DNA from: Polynucleobacter sp. UK-Gri1-W3
GTDB taxonomy: Bacteria; Pseudomonadota; Gammaproteobacteria; Burkholderiales; Burkholderiaceae
Direction: 5' to 3'
DNA length: 64,000 bases
Assembly: GCF_018881595.1 (NCBI RefSeq)
Contig: NZ_JACVQA010000002.1
Span: 62,001 to 126,000 of the forward strand
Below, piece after piece: positions 1-8,547 of the stretch. The stretch's first letter is position 1. Each line of letters starts with the position of its first letter. The position numbers were made by a program, and so were the translations under genes. The notes beneath the pieces are model-generated. The model did not search any database. It had not been told where the DNA came from and saw only the letters and a list, made by a program, of their open reading frames with translations.

Positions 1-351
1 GAAACCATGTTCACGAGAAAGTTGAATCACCTGACGCAAAGTGACATCTGGACTAATCGTGATTGGATCGCGTAGTACGCCAGATTCATAACGCTTAACT
101 TTAGCCACTTCGCGAGCTTGCTCAGCAGGCTTTAAGTTTTTATGAACAATACCAATGCCACCTTCGCTGGCCATGGCAATTGCCAAACGACCTTCAGTAA
201 CAGTATCCATAGCAGCGGACACCAATGGTGTATTGAGTGAAATATCTCGAGTTAACTTACTTGCCAAGCTGGCATCTCGAGGGAGCACCGATGAATAGGC
301 CGGTACGAGGAGCACATCGTCAAAAGTGAGTGCTTTTTGAATGAGTCGCAT
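1..351 (-). CDS. guaB: Inosine-5'-monophosphate dehydrogenase, N-terminal part (cut by window edge)
   Basis: IMP dehydrogenase oxidises IMP to XMP with NAD+, the committed step of GMP synthesis in the cytoplasm. Only the first 117 residues lie in the window; the rest runs off the left edge. The N-terminus [20 protein letters not shown] is the standard start of bacterial IMPDH. It is followed by the first strand of the TIM barrel ([12 protein letters not shown]) and the GGIGIVHKN segment. The last visible residues, around SPDVTLRQV, are where the inserted CBS pair normally begins. The ATG at 351 is clear. The next minus-strand gene upstream is rnfH, 26 bases away. The family assignment is very secure. 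Confidence 0.96.
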   Translation of the reverse strand, partial: MRLIQKALTFDDVLLVPAYSSVLPRDASLASKLTRDISLNTPLVSAAMDTVTEGRLAIAMASEGGIGIVHKNLKPAEQAREVAKVKRYESGVLRDPITISPDVTLRQVIQLSREHGF

Positions 352-377
352 GCAAAACCCCTAGTCACAAAAAACGA

Positions 378-728
378 TTATAGCCTCCTGGCCTTTCTTT
401 TAGCTGCGGCAGCCTGGAATTTGGCATCCTGGTTCTGGTTAGCCTTCTTACGTCGAACCGTCTTGGGGTCGATTAATAGCGGGGAATAGAGCTCTAAGCG
501 ATCTCCAGCATAAATCGGGCTATCCCAATCCTTGCGCTTGCCAAAGACCCCAAAGCAGCCCTTTCTGGCTAAAACAGGGTCATCCGGACCGTGGGCAAAA
601 CCTGCTTTAACCAAGGCCAAACCAACTGTTGCCGACTCTCCCGCAGTAATTATCAACTTGAAGGGCTTGAGCTCTGGCTCGCCCTGCCTAGCATCACAGA
701 GAATCAGATCGAGCGATCGCTCAGCCAT
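378..728 (-). CDS. rnfH: RnfH family (UPF0125) ubiquitin-like protein
   Basis: Small protein (116 aa) of the RnfH/UPF0125 family, which has a beta-grasp ubiquitin-like fold. Its molecular role is not established, though it commonly sits beside ratA, as here. The GDRLELYSPLLIDPK segment is the family signature and is followed by a basic, alanine-rich tail (KAKFQAAAAKRKARRL-like). I chose ATG 728 over a GTG at 743 because GAGG lies six bases before the ATG. The ATG also overlaps the ratA stop codon by eight bases, so the two are probably translationally coupled. Family confidence is high, function unknown. Confidence 0.85.
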   Translation of the reverse strand: MAERSLDLILCDARQGEPELKPFKLIITAGESATVGLALVKAGFAHGPDDPVLARKGCFGVFGKRKDWDSPIYAGDRLELYSPLLIDPKTVRRKKANQNQDAKFQAAAAKRKARRL

Positions 729-1152
729 AGAGATCCTCAGCACGCTTTACGAAGCAATCGACAAAGGTGCCGGCGATATGACCAAATACTGGGCCAATAA
801 TCTTGTCCAGAATAACGCTCTTAAACTCCCAATGAAGCTTGAACTCCACTTTGCAAGCATCTTCTCGCAAGGGGATAAAGTTCCACTGCCCAGAAAAATG
901 CTTAAACGGGCCATCCACAAAGACCATATCAATCGTTTCTGGGCGGTGATTGACATTACGCGTATGGAAATATTGGGTAATGCCCTTGAAATGGATGTTG
1001 ATTTTGGCGTCGAGCACTATCTCGGTCTGCTCAAAAATTTCTACCCCGCCACACCAAGGCAGGAACTCAGGATAACGGGCGACGTCGGTCACTAAGCCGT
1101 ACATGCGGTCGGCTGATTGGCCAATTAAAACGGTCTTGTAGACGTCTGCCAT
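721..1152 (-). CDS. ratA: RatA-type SRPBCC/COQ10-like protein
   Basis: 143-aa protein of the START/SRPBCC (polyketide cyclase, COQ10-like) family. E. coli RatA was described as a toxin that blocks 70S ribosome assembly. The eukaryotic and some bacterial relatives bind ubiquinone, so the true role here is open. The whole protein is one lipid-binding fold: the YPEFLPWCGG motif near residue 27 and the C-terminal helix (GTFVDCFVKRAEDLYG) are typical. It is transcribed leftwards with rnfH and guaB and is divergent from smpB with only 25 bases between the start codons, so the promoters must overlap coding sequence. No RatB-type antitoxin distinct from RnfH is visible. Confidence 0.88.
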   Translation of the reverse strand: MADVYKTVLIGQSADRMYGLVTDVARYPEFLPWCGGVEIFEQTEIVLDAKINIHFKGITQYFHTRNVNHRPETIDMVFVDGPFKHFSGQWNFIPLREDACKVEFKLHWEFKSVILDKIIGPVFGHIAGTFVDCFVKRAEDLYG

Positions 1153-1177
1153 AATCGTTCTTGAGAGCTAAATAAAT

Positions 1178-1630
1178 ATGAGTATCGTCGATAACAAAAA
1201 AGCCTTCTTTGATTATTTTATCGAGGAACGCTTTGAAGCAGGGCTTGTACTGGAAGGCTGGGAAGTAAAAGCCATCCGCGCAGGTCGCGTGCACATCAAA
1301 GAAGCGTATGTTGTCATTCGCCAGGCGGAGCTATTTTTGATCGGCTGCCATATCACCCCCTTGCTATCAGCCTCTACCCACATCCTTCCAGAAAACACTC
1401 GCACCAGAAAGCTTCTTCTGAATGCCGTTGAGATCCGCAAGCTTATTGGCAAGGTGGAGCAAAAGGGCTACACCCTTGTGCCATTGAACCTGCATTTCTC
1501 TAAGGGCAACGTCAAATGTGAAATTGGCCTTGGCAGAGGTAAAAAGCAACATGACAAACGGGCGGCCACTAAAGAGCGTGAGTGGGAGGTCCAAAAAGGC
1601 CGAATCGCCAGAGGCGATCTAAACGCCTAA
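1178..1630 (+). CDS. smpB: SsrA-binding protein SmpB
   Basis: SmpB (150 aa) binds tmRNA and delivers it to stalled ribosomes for trans-translation. Characteristic segments are the N-terminal [11 protein letters not shown], the oligonucleotide-binding barrel core [14 protein letters not shown], and a basic C-terminal tail ([17 protein letters not shown]) that enters the mRNA channel. Length is normal for the family. The ATG at 1178 is preceded by an A-rich stretch rather than a strong Shine-Dalgarno. It is a single plus-strand gene between the ratA group and the ATP-grasp/Anbu operon. The ssrA gene is not in the window. Confidence 0.96.
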   Translation: MSIVDNKKAFFDYFIEERFEAGLVLEGWEVKAIRAGRVHIKEAYVVIRQAELFLIGCHITPLLSASTHILPENTRTRKLLLNAVEIRKLIGKVEQKGYTLVPLNLHFSKGNVKCEIGLGRGKKQHDKRAATKEREWEVQKGRIARGDLNA

Positions 1631-1693
1631 TTTCCCATCTAAGCCCTTAAATACCGGGATAGACTGCCTTAATTCTGAAGATTTGAGCATTTA

Positions 1694-1720
1694 TGCACTT
1701 TTATGGTGCAATTTAGCACC
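1694..1720. promoter_or_regulatory. NtrC-like palindrome upstream of the ATP-grasp/Anbu operon
   Basis: TGCAC, six bases, then GGTGCA (1694-1710) matches the NtrC consensus TGCACC-N5-GGTGCA at 11 of its 12 fixed positions. A further inverted half-site, GCACC, follows at 1716-1720, so GGTGC and GCACC also face each other. The site lies about 65 bases before the likely start codon at 1775. I could not find a convincing sigma-54 -24/-12 promoter next to it. The match is seen in sequence; regulation by NtrC is inference. Confidence 0.45.
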
Positions 1721-1774
1721 AAGCAGCCTCAAATCGGTCAATCCAACTTCTGCAAAGGCATTATTTTAGTAACT

Positions 1775-3187
1775 ATGAAATTGCCTTTTGATGAAATGCT
1801 CGACGCCGCAGGCAAAGCGCGTCCCCACTACGAAATTTTTCACAATTGGCTGAAGCAGCAAAGTGAATCCCTCATGGGTCTCAAGCGCGCTGAAGCCGAC
1901 TTAATCTTTAGACGAGTAGGTATAACCTTCGCCGTCTATGGTGATGACCTTGGCTCAGAAAGAACCATCCCTTTCGATCAAGTGCCCCGCATTTTTACTG
2001 CCAAAGAATGGGAGCAGCTTGAAGCGGGATTACGTCAACGTGTAAAAGCACTCAATCGCTTCATCTATGACGTGTATCACGATGAAGAAATTATTAAAGC
2101 AGGCATTGTTCCCGCAGAACAAATTTATAACAATGCGCAATATCGTCCTGAGATGCGCAATGTCAGCGTGCCTCGCGACATCTACGCGCAAATTGCCGGG
2201 ATTGACATAGTACGCGCTGGTGAAGGCGAGTTCTATGTATTGGAAGATAACCTGCGTGTTCCATCTGGCGTCTCATATATGGTTGAAGACCGCAAAATGA
2301 TGATGCGCCTCTTCCCTGATCTCTTCCAGAAATATCGTATTGCCCCTGTTGAGCACTACCCAGATCTTTTATTGGAATGTCTGAAGTCTGTTAAGCCGGA
2401 TGACGTTAAAAAACCAAACGTTGTTGTACTGACGCCCGGCATGTATAACTCCGCTTACTTTGAGCACAGCTATCTTGCTCAGCAGATGGGCGTTGAGCTA
2501 GTAGAGGGTAAAGACTTATTTGTGAAGAATGAGCAAGTCTTTATGCGTACCACTCAAGGGCCTGAGCGAGTAGATGTGATCTACCGTCGTGTTGATGATG
2601 ATTTCTTAGATCCATTGGCATTCCGCTCCGATTCCACTTTAGGTGTTGCTGGACTTTTATCTGCGCATCGTGCCGGTAATGTGACATTGGCCAATGCCAT
2701 TGGTACTGGTATCGCTGACGACAAATCCATCTACCCATACGTTCCGGAGATGATCGAGTTTTATCTTGGTGAGAAACCAATTCTCAATAACGTACCAACA
2801 TTTCAGTGCCGCAAGCCTGATGACTTAGCCTACACCTTAGCTAACCTAGATAAGTTAGTGGTGAAGCTGACACATGGTGCCGGTGGTTATGGCATGTTAG
2901 TTGGCCCAGCATCTACCAAAGCAGAGATTGAAGAATTTAGAACCCATCTGATTGCTAATCCAGATAAATATATTGCTCAACCTACTTTGGCACTATCCAC
3001 ATGCCCTACTTTTGTAGAGTCTGGTGTTGCGCCAAGACATATTGATTTAAGACCCTTTGTTCTTTCGGGAAAAACCATCAAGATGGTTCCGGGTGGACTA
3101 ACCAGGGTTGCACTCAAAGAAGGCTCTTTAGTAGTGAACTCCTCCCAAGGTGGTGGCACTAAAGACACCTGGGTGTTAGAGAAATAA
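1775..3187 (+). CDS. Circularly permuted ATP-grasp type 2 protein
   Basis: 470-aa protein of the circularly permuted ATP-grasp family (CP_ATPgrasp_2). Members are predicted amide or peptide ligases; no substrate is established. The N-terminal FDEM...GKARPHYEIF segment, the RVKALNRFIYDVYHDEEI block, the GEFYVLEDNLRVPSG segment near residue 155 and the C-terminal VPGGLTRVALKEGSL...GGGTKDTWVL block are family hallmarks. I chose ATG 1775 (MKLPFDEML) because homologues begin there; an in-frame GTG 24 codons earlier would add residues with no family likeness. First gene of an operon with an alpha-E protein (13 bases downstream), a transglutaminase-like protein and Anbu. Such clusters have been predicted to make and process peptide tags, but this is unproven. 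Confidence 0.9.
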   Translation: MKLPFDEMLDAAGKARPHYEIFHNWLKQQSESLMGLKRAEADLIFRRVGITFAVYGDDLGSERTIPFDQVPRIFTAKEWEQLEAGLRQRVKALNRFIYDVYHDEEIIKAGIVPAEQIYNNAQYRPEMRNVSVPRDIYAQIAGIDIVRAGEGEFYVLEDNLRVPSGVSYMVEDRKMMMRLFPDLFQKYRIAPVEHYPDLLLECLKSVKPDDVKKPNVVVLTPGMYNSAYFEHSYLAQQMGVELVEGKDLFVKNEQVFMRTTQGPERVDVIYRRVDDDFLDPLAFRSDSTLGVAGLLSAHRAGNVTLANAIGTGIADDKSIYPYVPEMIEFYLGEKPILNNVPTFQCRKPDDLAYTLANLDKLVVKLTHGAGGYGMLVGPASTKAEIEEFRTHLIANPDKYIAQPTLALSTCPTFVESGVAPRHIDLRPFVLSGKTIKMVPGGLTRVALKEGSLVVNSSQGGGTKDTWVLEK

Positions 3188-3200
3188 GGGAAGAGTAAAC

Positions 3201-4178
3201 ATGTTAAGTCGTACCGCTGATTGTCTTTACTGGATGGCCCGCTACACCGAACGTGCAGAAAATACTGCCCGGATGCTCGATGTAAATCATCAAACATCAC
3301 TACTGCCACAGCCCGCAGAGTTTTTAGAGCAGAGCTGGAAAAAATTATTGACGATTTCTAAGTTAGAAGAAGCTTTTCTTAGCAAATATGATGTCGTGAA
3401 TCGCGAGAATGTCCTGGATTTCATGATTTATGAAACCAGTAATCCCTCCAGCATCGTCTCCTGTTTATATGCTGCCCGAGAAAATGCGCGCGTTATTCGT
3501 GGCAAGATTACTTCTGAAGTTTGGGAAACCCAGAACACCACCTGGCTTGAGCTACAGCGTATCTTAGAAGCAAGACATCAAGCCGATCCTAGCCGCCTGC
3601 TGGAGTGGGTTAAACACCGCTGCCATTTATTTAGAGGCGTGCTTTATGGAACGATGCTCAAGAACGAAGCCTTTGACTTCATCAGCATCGGAACGCTGCT
3701 CGAGCGCGCCGATAATACCGCCCGTATTTTGGAGACCAAATATGAGGATCAAGCCACGCTGAAGGATTTTGCTGGCAAGAAGTCCTTGGATGATGGCACT
3801 CATGGTGAATTCTTTGATTTTTACCACTGGGCTGCGTTGCTGCGCTCAGTCTCCGCATTTGAGATCTATCGCCAAATCTATTCCGATCAAGTCACACCAA
3901 AACAAGTTGCACAACTGCTGATCTTCAATAAACAAATGCCACGCTCCCTAGTGTGCTGTGTGAATGAACTCATTCCTCTTATTTCAGAAGTAAAGAATCA
4001 GCAATCTAAAGAAATTGAGCGCTTACTTGGCAAACTCAAGGCAAGTTTAGATTATTCAGATATTGATGAGGTATTTGGACAAGGTCTAGAAGAATTTATT
4101 GAAAGCTTCTTGGAGCGCATCAATCATGTGGCTGATGAGTTCAGTAGCGCTTATCTCATTCCACTGGCTGTTGCCTAA
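3201..4178 (+). CDS. Alpha-E domain protein (DUF403)
   Basis: 325-aa all-helical protein of the alpha-E (DUF403) family. It is named for conserved glutamates and is almost always encoded next to a circularly permuted ATP-grasp gene. The start MLSRTADCLYWMARYTERAENTARMLDV carries the family motif (conserved R-x-E-N-x-A-R), repeated in degenerate form near residue 170 (LERADNTARILETKYE). Its activity is unknown; a partner role for the ATP-grasp enzyme is inferred from context. A Shine-Dalgarno-like GGAAGAG precedes the ATG. It lies 13 bases after the ATP-grasp gene and 17 before the transglutaminase-like gene, so all are very likely co-transcribed. Confidence 0.92.
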   Translation: MLSRTADCLYWMARYTERAENTARMLDVNHQTSLLPQPAEFLEQSWKKLLTISKLEEAFLSKYDVVNRENVLDFMIYETSNPSSIVSCLYAARENARVIRGKITSEVWETQNTTWLELQRILEARHQADPSRLLEWVKHRCHLFRGVLYGTMLKNEAFDFISIGTLLERADNTARILETKYEDQATLKDFAGKKSLDDGTHGEFFDFYHWAALLRSVSAFEIYRQIYSDQVTPKQVAQLLIFNKQMPRSLVCCVNELIPLISEVKNQQSKEIERLLGKLKASLDYSDIDEVFGQGLEEFIESFLERINHVADEFSSAYLIPLAVA

Positions 4179-4195
4179 GAAATCACAAAGACTAT

Positions 4196-4993
4196 ATGCA
4201 TCTTAAAATTCGCCATCGCACAGAATATCGCTATGAAACACCGGTGCGTTATTCAATACAGGAATTGCGCTTGACGCCTCCCACTCTAGCAGGTCAACAG
4301 GTAGATAAATGGAGAGTTAGCACGCCAATTAAAGCATCTAGCTCTATAGATACTTTTGGCAATCTTTGCAGTGTTTTTGTGCAGGAAAATCCTTACACCT
4401 CAATGATGATTGAGGCTGAAGGTGAAGTGCATACACAAGATGCATTTGAGTTTGTCGATGATGCTAAAGCAGTTTCGCCTTACTATCTTTTGCAGCAAAC
4501 GAATCTTACTGAGCCTACAGATGAAATGTTGGAATATTTCTCGTATGGCATTCCAAAGAAAAATTCTGTTGATCAAGTGCTAAAACTTGCTGAGGCAGTT
4601 CAAGGCTTGATTGTGTACTCTCCTGGCCAAACGAACTTTGCCACGACTGCAGCCCAATCCTTTGCCATGAAATCGGGTGTTTGCCAAGATCATGCGCACA
4701 TTATGCTGAGTCTATGCCGCGCCTCTGGAATTCCAGCGCGATATGTTAGCGGTTATTTCTTTGCAGAGGAGTCTCCAAATCTTGCTAGCCATGCTTGGAT
4801 CGACTTTTGCAGCGATATCGATAAAGGCATCTGGACTGGCGTAGATATCACCCATGCCTGCCTAGTTGACTCACGTCATATTCGCCTTGCCATTGGTAGA
4901 GACTATTATTCTGCCGCTCCTGTTAAAGGGGTGCGCTCTGGCGGCGAGGGAGAAGAACTCAGCGCCAACATTTCGATTCAACAGTTGCCATAG
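4196..4993 (+). CDS. Transglutaminase-like cysteine protease family protein
   Basis: 265-aa transglutaminase-like superfamily protein. Its N-terminal beta domain (HLKIRHRTEYRYETPVRYS) is the one found in bacterial peptidase-type members. The papain-like triad is visible: Cys163 in SGVCQDHAH, His199 in LASHAWIDF and Asp217 in GVDITH. The enzyme should therefore be catalytically competent, either as a peptidase or an acyl transferase; the substrate is unknown. No signal peptide is seen, so it is probably cytoplasmic. Third gene of the ATP-grasp/alpha-E/transglutaminase/Anbu set, where it may act on products of the ATP-grasp ligase (inference). Confidence 0.92.
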   Translation: MHLKIRHRTEYRYETPVRYSIQELRLTPPTLAGQQVDKWRVSTPIKASSSIDTFGNLCSVFVQENPYTSMMIEAEGEVHTQDAFEFVDDAKAVSPYYLLQQTNLTEPTDEMLEYFSYGIPKKNSVDQVLKLAEAVQGLIVYSPGQTNFATTAAQSFAMKSGVCQDHAHIMLSLCRASGIPARYVSGYFFAEESPNLASHAWIDFCSDIDKGIWTGVDITHACLVDSRHIRLAIGRDYYSAAPVKGVRSGGEGEELSANISIQQLP

Positions 4994-5049
4994 CAACCCT
5001 CTGGGTTATTTAAGAGATAATTCTAAGAAATAATGAAGAGGATTTAGGT

Positions 5050-5946
5050 ATGACGTATTGCATCGGGCTTTGCCTTAACGATGGTCTTGTATTTTTATCA
5101 GACACACGCACCAATGCTGGTGTAGACCAAATTGGCACATTTAGAAAAATGACCTTGTTTCAAAACAAGGATCGCTTCTTTACATTAATGAGTGCAGGTA
5201 ATCTAGCCATTACTCAGTCCGTTAAAGAAATCCTGCTTCAAGGACAGCTTTTTAAGGGCAAAAATCTCTGGACAGCCAAAAACTCATATGAAGCTGCAGT
5301 TGTTGTGGGTGACGCCATCAAACAAGTGTATGAACGCGATCATACTGCCCTTGAAAAAGCTGGGCTAGAATTTAATTGCAATATGATTTTTGGTGGTCAA
5401 GTGAAAGGCGAAAAACCTCGCTTATTTAATGTTTACTCGGCGGGAAACTTTATTGAGGCTACACCCGAGACTTGCTATTTCCAGATTGGCGAATCCAAAT
5501 ATGGCAAGCCCATCTTAGACCGAGTACTCAATTTCAATACACCACTTAACCTTGCAACCAAGTGCGCCCTCATCTCCATGGATTCGACTCTGAAAAGTAA
5601 TATTTCAGTTGGGCTGCCTCTGGATATGCTGGTTTATGAAAAAAATTCTCTGAAAGCCACCAAGCTAGTTACCCTGGATGATGCAAATCCTTATTTCGCA
5701 ATGATTCATCAAGCGTGGGGCGAGAAACTACGCGAAGCTTTTAATTCTATTGCGGAACCGAGTTGGAGCGGCGCTCATAAGTCGAGTGATATCTCTACTC
5801 CCGCCAAAAAAATGGGGATTGTTCCAATCAATCATCCGCCATCTAAGGCAAGAGCTCAAAAGGCTACAAGAACAACTAAAGCCACTCCCGTAAAGAAGGC
5901 AGTAAAGAAAGTGGTGCCGAGGAAGGTAGCCGTAAAGAAAAAGTAA
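5050..5946 (+). CDS. Anbu, proteasome-type peptidase with an unusual lysine-rich tail
   Basis: 298-aa protein of the Anbu (ancestral beta-subunit, proteasome-like Ntn hydrolase) family. After removal of Met1 the N-terminal residue is Thr2 (MTYCIGLCLNDGLVF), the expected nucleophile. SDTRTNAGVDQIGTFRKM and the later MIFGGQVKGEKPRLF segment are typical of Anbu. Anbu forms open helical rings in studied species, and a substrate is unknown. The core ends near residue 245. Residues about 255-298 form a low-complexity Lys/Ala/Thr/Val tail with histone-H1-like PVKKAVKKVV repeats, not a usual part of Anbu. Last gene of the operon, 56 bases after the transglutaminase gene; a strong bidirectional terminator follows. 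Confidence 0.9.
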   Translation: MTYCIGLCLNDGLVFLSDTRTNAGVDQIGTFRKMTLFQNKDRFFTLMSAGNLAITQSVKEILLQGQLFKGKNLWTAKNSYEAAVVVGDAIKQVYERDHTALEKAGLEFNCNMIFGGQVKGEKPRLFNVYSAGNFIEATPETCYFQIGESKYGKPILDRVLNFNTPLNLATKCALISMDSTLKSNISVGLPLDMLVYEKNSLKATKLVTLDDANPYFAMIHQAWGEKLREAFNSIAEPSWSGAHKSSDISTPAKKMGIVPINHPPSKARAQKATRTTKATPVKKAVKKVVPRKVAVKKK

Positions 5947-5986
5947 GTCTCCAATAATGATGAAGTACTAGCTGCATTTATAAATA

Positions 5987-6015
5987 AAAAGGCCTAGAAA
6001 AAATCTAGGCCTTTT
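5987..6015. terminator. Bidirectional rho-independent terminator between anbu and ppsA
   Basis: Perfect 12-bp stem (AAAAGGCCTAGA pairing with TCTAGGCCTTTT) around a short A loop, with A/T runs on both sides, so it can work in both directions. It sits between the convergent ends of the Anbu operon (plus, ending 5946) and ppsA (minus, ending 6035). Confidence 0.9.
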
Positions 6016-6034
6016 GCTTTACCACCATTGTTTT

Positions 6035-8440
6035 TTAGGCTTTTAAGTTCTTACCCAACATTTCCCAAGTAGCCACTACGCTGTCTGGGTTCAATGAGAT
6101 TGAGGTAATACCTTTCTCAACCAACCAACGAGCAAAGTCTGGGTGATCTGAAGGGCCTTGGCCGCAAATGCCAACGTACTTATTTTGCTTACGACAAGCA
6201 TCAATTGAACGGGCAATCATGAACTCTACCGCTGGATCACGTTCATCAAAGTCGATAGCCAACAATTCCATACCGGAGTCACGATCTAGACCCAGGGTTA
6301 ACTGAGTCATATCGTTTGAGCCGATGGAGAAACCATCAAAGTACTCGAGGAACTGATCGGCCAAGATTGCGTTCGATGGAATCTCGCACATCATGATGAG
6401 GCGCAGGCCATTTACACCACGCTTGAGGCCAAACTTCTCCATCATGTCGATCACGCGCTTAGCTTGGTTAATGGTACGCACGAATGGAACCATGATCTCA
6501 ACGTTATCTAAGCCCATGTCTTCGCGAACACGCTTCATTGCCGCGCACTCGAGAGCAAACGCCTCGCCAAAATCTTCTGAAACATAACGTGATGCGCCAC
6601 GGAAACCTAGCATTGGGTTTTCTTCATCTGGCTCATAACGTGAGCCGCCAATGAGTTTCTTGTACTCATTTGATTTGAAATCAGATAGGCGCACGATGAC
6701 TGGCTTTGGATAGAATGCTGCAGCAATCGTTGCCACACCTTCGACCAATTTATCTTCATAGAACTGACGTGGACTAGCGTAACCACGAGCCACACTCTCT
6801 ACTGCACGTTTCAGATCTGGATCAATATTTGGATACTCCAATACTGCGCGTGGATGTACACCAATATAGTTATTGATAATGAACTCGAGACGGGCAAGGC
6901 CAACACCCGCATTGGGGATTTGACAGAAATCAAATGCCAACTGAGGATTGCCGATATTCATAGTGATCTTCACTGGAATCTCAGGCAATACTCCACGAGA
7001 CACTTCAGTGACTTCGGTTTCGATTAAGCCATCGTAAATATGGCCTTCATCACCTTCAGCACAAGAAACCGTCACCATCATGCCGTCTTGCAAGTGCTCA
7101 GTGGCATCACCGCAACCAACCACTGCAGGCACGCCTAATTCACGGGCAATGATTGCTGCGTGGCAAGTACGTCCACCACGATTAGTCACAATCGCAGAAG
7201 CACGTTTCATCACTGGCTCCCAATTAGGATCAGTCATATCGGCAACCAATACGTCACCTGGCTGAACGCGATCCATCTCGCTTGGGTCACGAATAATGCG
7301 GACTGGACCTGCACCAATCTTTTGACCGATCGCACGACCTTTTGCCAATACCTTAGAGCTGCCCTTCAACTTGTAGCGCATCTCCACTTGACCAGCCGCT
7401 TGACTCTTCACGGTCTCAGGACGCGCCTGAAGAATATAGATGCGACCATCTTGACCATCTTTACCCCACTCGATGTCCATTGGACGACCATAGTGCTTCT
7501 CAATGATCACTGCATATTTAGCCAACTCAGTGATGTCTGCGTCTTCCAAAGAAAAGCGATTGCGTTTTTCTGGAGTGACATCGACTGTCTGCACTTTTTC
7601 TGCAGAGCCTTTTGGTGCAAATTGCATCTGAATTAACTTAGAACCTAAAGAGCGGCGAATGATTGCCTTCTTATCTTGGGCTAAAGTGGTTTTGAATACA
7701 TAAAACTCGTCAGGGTTAACTGCGCCCTGCACAACAGTCTCACCCAAGCCGTAGCTTGAGGTAATGAAAACAACATCTTCAAATCCAGACTCGGTATCGA
7801 GCGTAAACATCACGCCAGCAGCGCCCAAATCAGAGCGCACCATGCGCTGAATACCAGCGGATAGGGCCACTTCAGCATGGGCAAAGCCCTTATGAACACG
7901 GTAGGAGATAGCACGATCGTTATACAGGGAAGCAAATACTTCACGAATCTTTTTCAGAACATCATCAATACCTTCAACGTTCAAGAAAGTTTCTTGCTGA
8001 CCAGCAAAAGAAGCGTCTGGTAAGTCTTCAGCAGTAGCTGATGAACGTACTGCAAATGAGCCTTTACCAGAGTCATCCAATACTAAAAATGCTTTACGAA
8101 TTTCTTCATCCAACTTTGGCTGAAATGGTGCTGTTTCGATCCAGCCACGAATTTCTGCACCAGCTTGCGCTAATGCACGCACATCATCAATATTCAAACC
8201 TTCCAAACGCTGTTGAATGCGCTCAGTCAGATTGTTGTGCTTCAGAAAGTCGCGGAACGCTAACGAAGTCGTTGCAAAACCTGTAGGAACACGAACCCCA
8301 GTAGACGCTAACTGAGAAATCATCTCTCCTAAGGAAGCATTCTTACCGCCGACTGATTCGACATCAGTCATGCGAAGTTGCTCAAAAGGCAAAACATAGG
8401 CATCAGCCATACTGCTATTTTGTTGCTGTTGGTTGGACAT
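6035..8440 (-). CDS. ppsA: Phosphoenolpyruvate synthase
   Basis: PEP synthase (801 aa) converts pyruvate and ATP to phosphoenolpyruvate, AMP and phosphate, the entry step of gluconeogenesis from C3 compounds. The N-terminal ATP-grasp-like domain includes [12 protein letters not shown] and [19 protein letters not shown]. The swivelling phosphohistidine domain has the [15 protein letters not shown] motif. The C-terminal PEP-binding barrel includes MVPFVRT and [16 protein letters not shown] with the terminal CGQGPSDHP. Length is normal. It is divergent from ppsR, whose product regulates this enzyme, which is the standard arrangement. The poly-Gln stretch after Met1 is not conserved, so a start at MADAYVLPF is possible. 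Confidence 0.97.
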   Translation of the reverse strand: MSNQQQQNSSMADAYVLPFEQLRMTDVESVGGKNASLGEMISQLASTGVRVPTGFATTSLAFRDFLKHNNLTERIQQRLEGLNIDDVRALAQAGAEIRGWIETAPFQPKLDEEIRKAFLVLDDSGKGSFAVRSSATAEDLPDASFAGQQETFLNVEGIDDVLKKIREVFASLYNDRAISYRVHKGFAHAEVALSAGIQRMVRSDLGAAGVMFTLDTESGFEDVVFITSSYGLGETVVQGAVNPDEFYVFKTTLAQDKKAIIRRSLGSKLIQMQFAPKGSAEKVQTVDVTPEKRNRFSLEDADITELAKYAVIIEKHYGRPMDIEWGKDGQDGRIYILQARPETVKSQAAGQVEMRYKLKGSSKVLAKGRAIGQKIGAGPVRIIRDPSEMDRVQPGDVLVADMTDPNWEPVMKRASAIVTNRGGRTCHAAIIARELGVPAVVGCGDATEHLQDGMMVTVSCAEGDEGHIYDGLIETEVTEVSRGVLPEIPVKITMNIGNPQLAFDFCQIPNAGVGLARLEFIINNYIGVHPRAVLEYPNIDPDLKRAVESVARGYASPRQFYEDKLVEGVATIAAAFYPKPVIVRLSDFKSNEYKKLIGGSRYEPDEENPMLGFRGASRYVSEDFGEAFALECAAMKRVREDMGLDNVEIMVPFVRTINQAKRVIDMMEKFGLKRGVNGLRLIMMCEIPSNAILADQFLEYFDGFSIGSNDMTQLTLGLDRDSGMELLAIDFDERDPAVEFMIARSIDACRKQNKYVGICGQGPSDHPDFARWLVEKGITSISLNPDSVVATWEMLGKNLKA

Positions 8441-8547
8441 AAAATACTCTCAAAAGATAAGGAAACTGGTGTAGCGGCCACCCTAAACGGGGCATGCTTT
8501 AATATGATTCTATTGTAGTGCTGACCCCAGACTTTTAAGCTAAATCC

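Noticed and set aside
532-1095. 187-codon plus-strand open frame opposite rnfH and ratA
   Set aside because: It is the antisense of two well recognised genes and has no family likeness.
1711-1774. Sigma-54 promoter between the NtrC-like site and the ATP-grasp gene
   Set aside because: The best candidate (AGGCAT-N5-TAGT near 1761) matches poorly and would start transcription past the start codon.
7160-7636. 158-codon plus-strand open frame inside ppsA
   Set aside because: Antisense shadow of the PEP synthase gene; composition is unlike a real protein.
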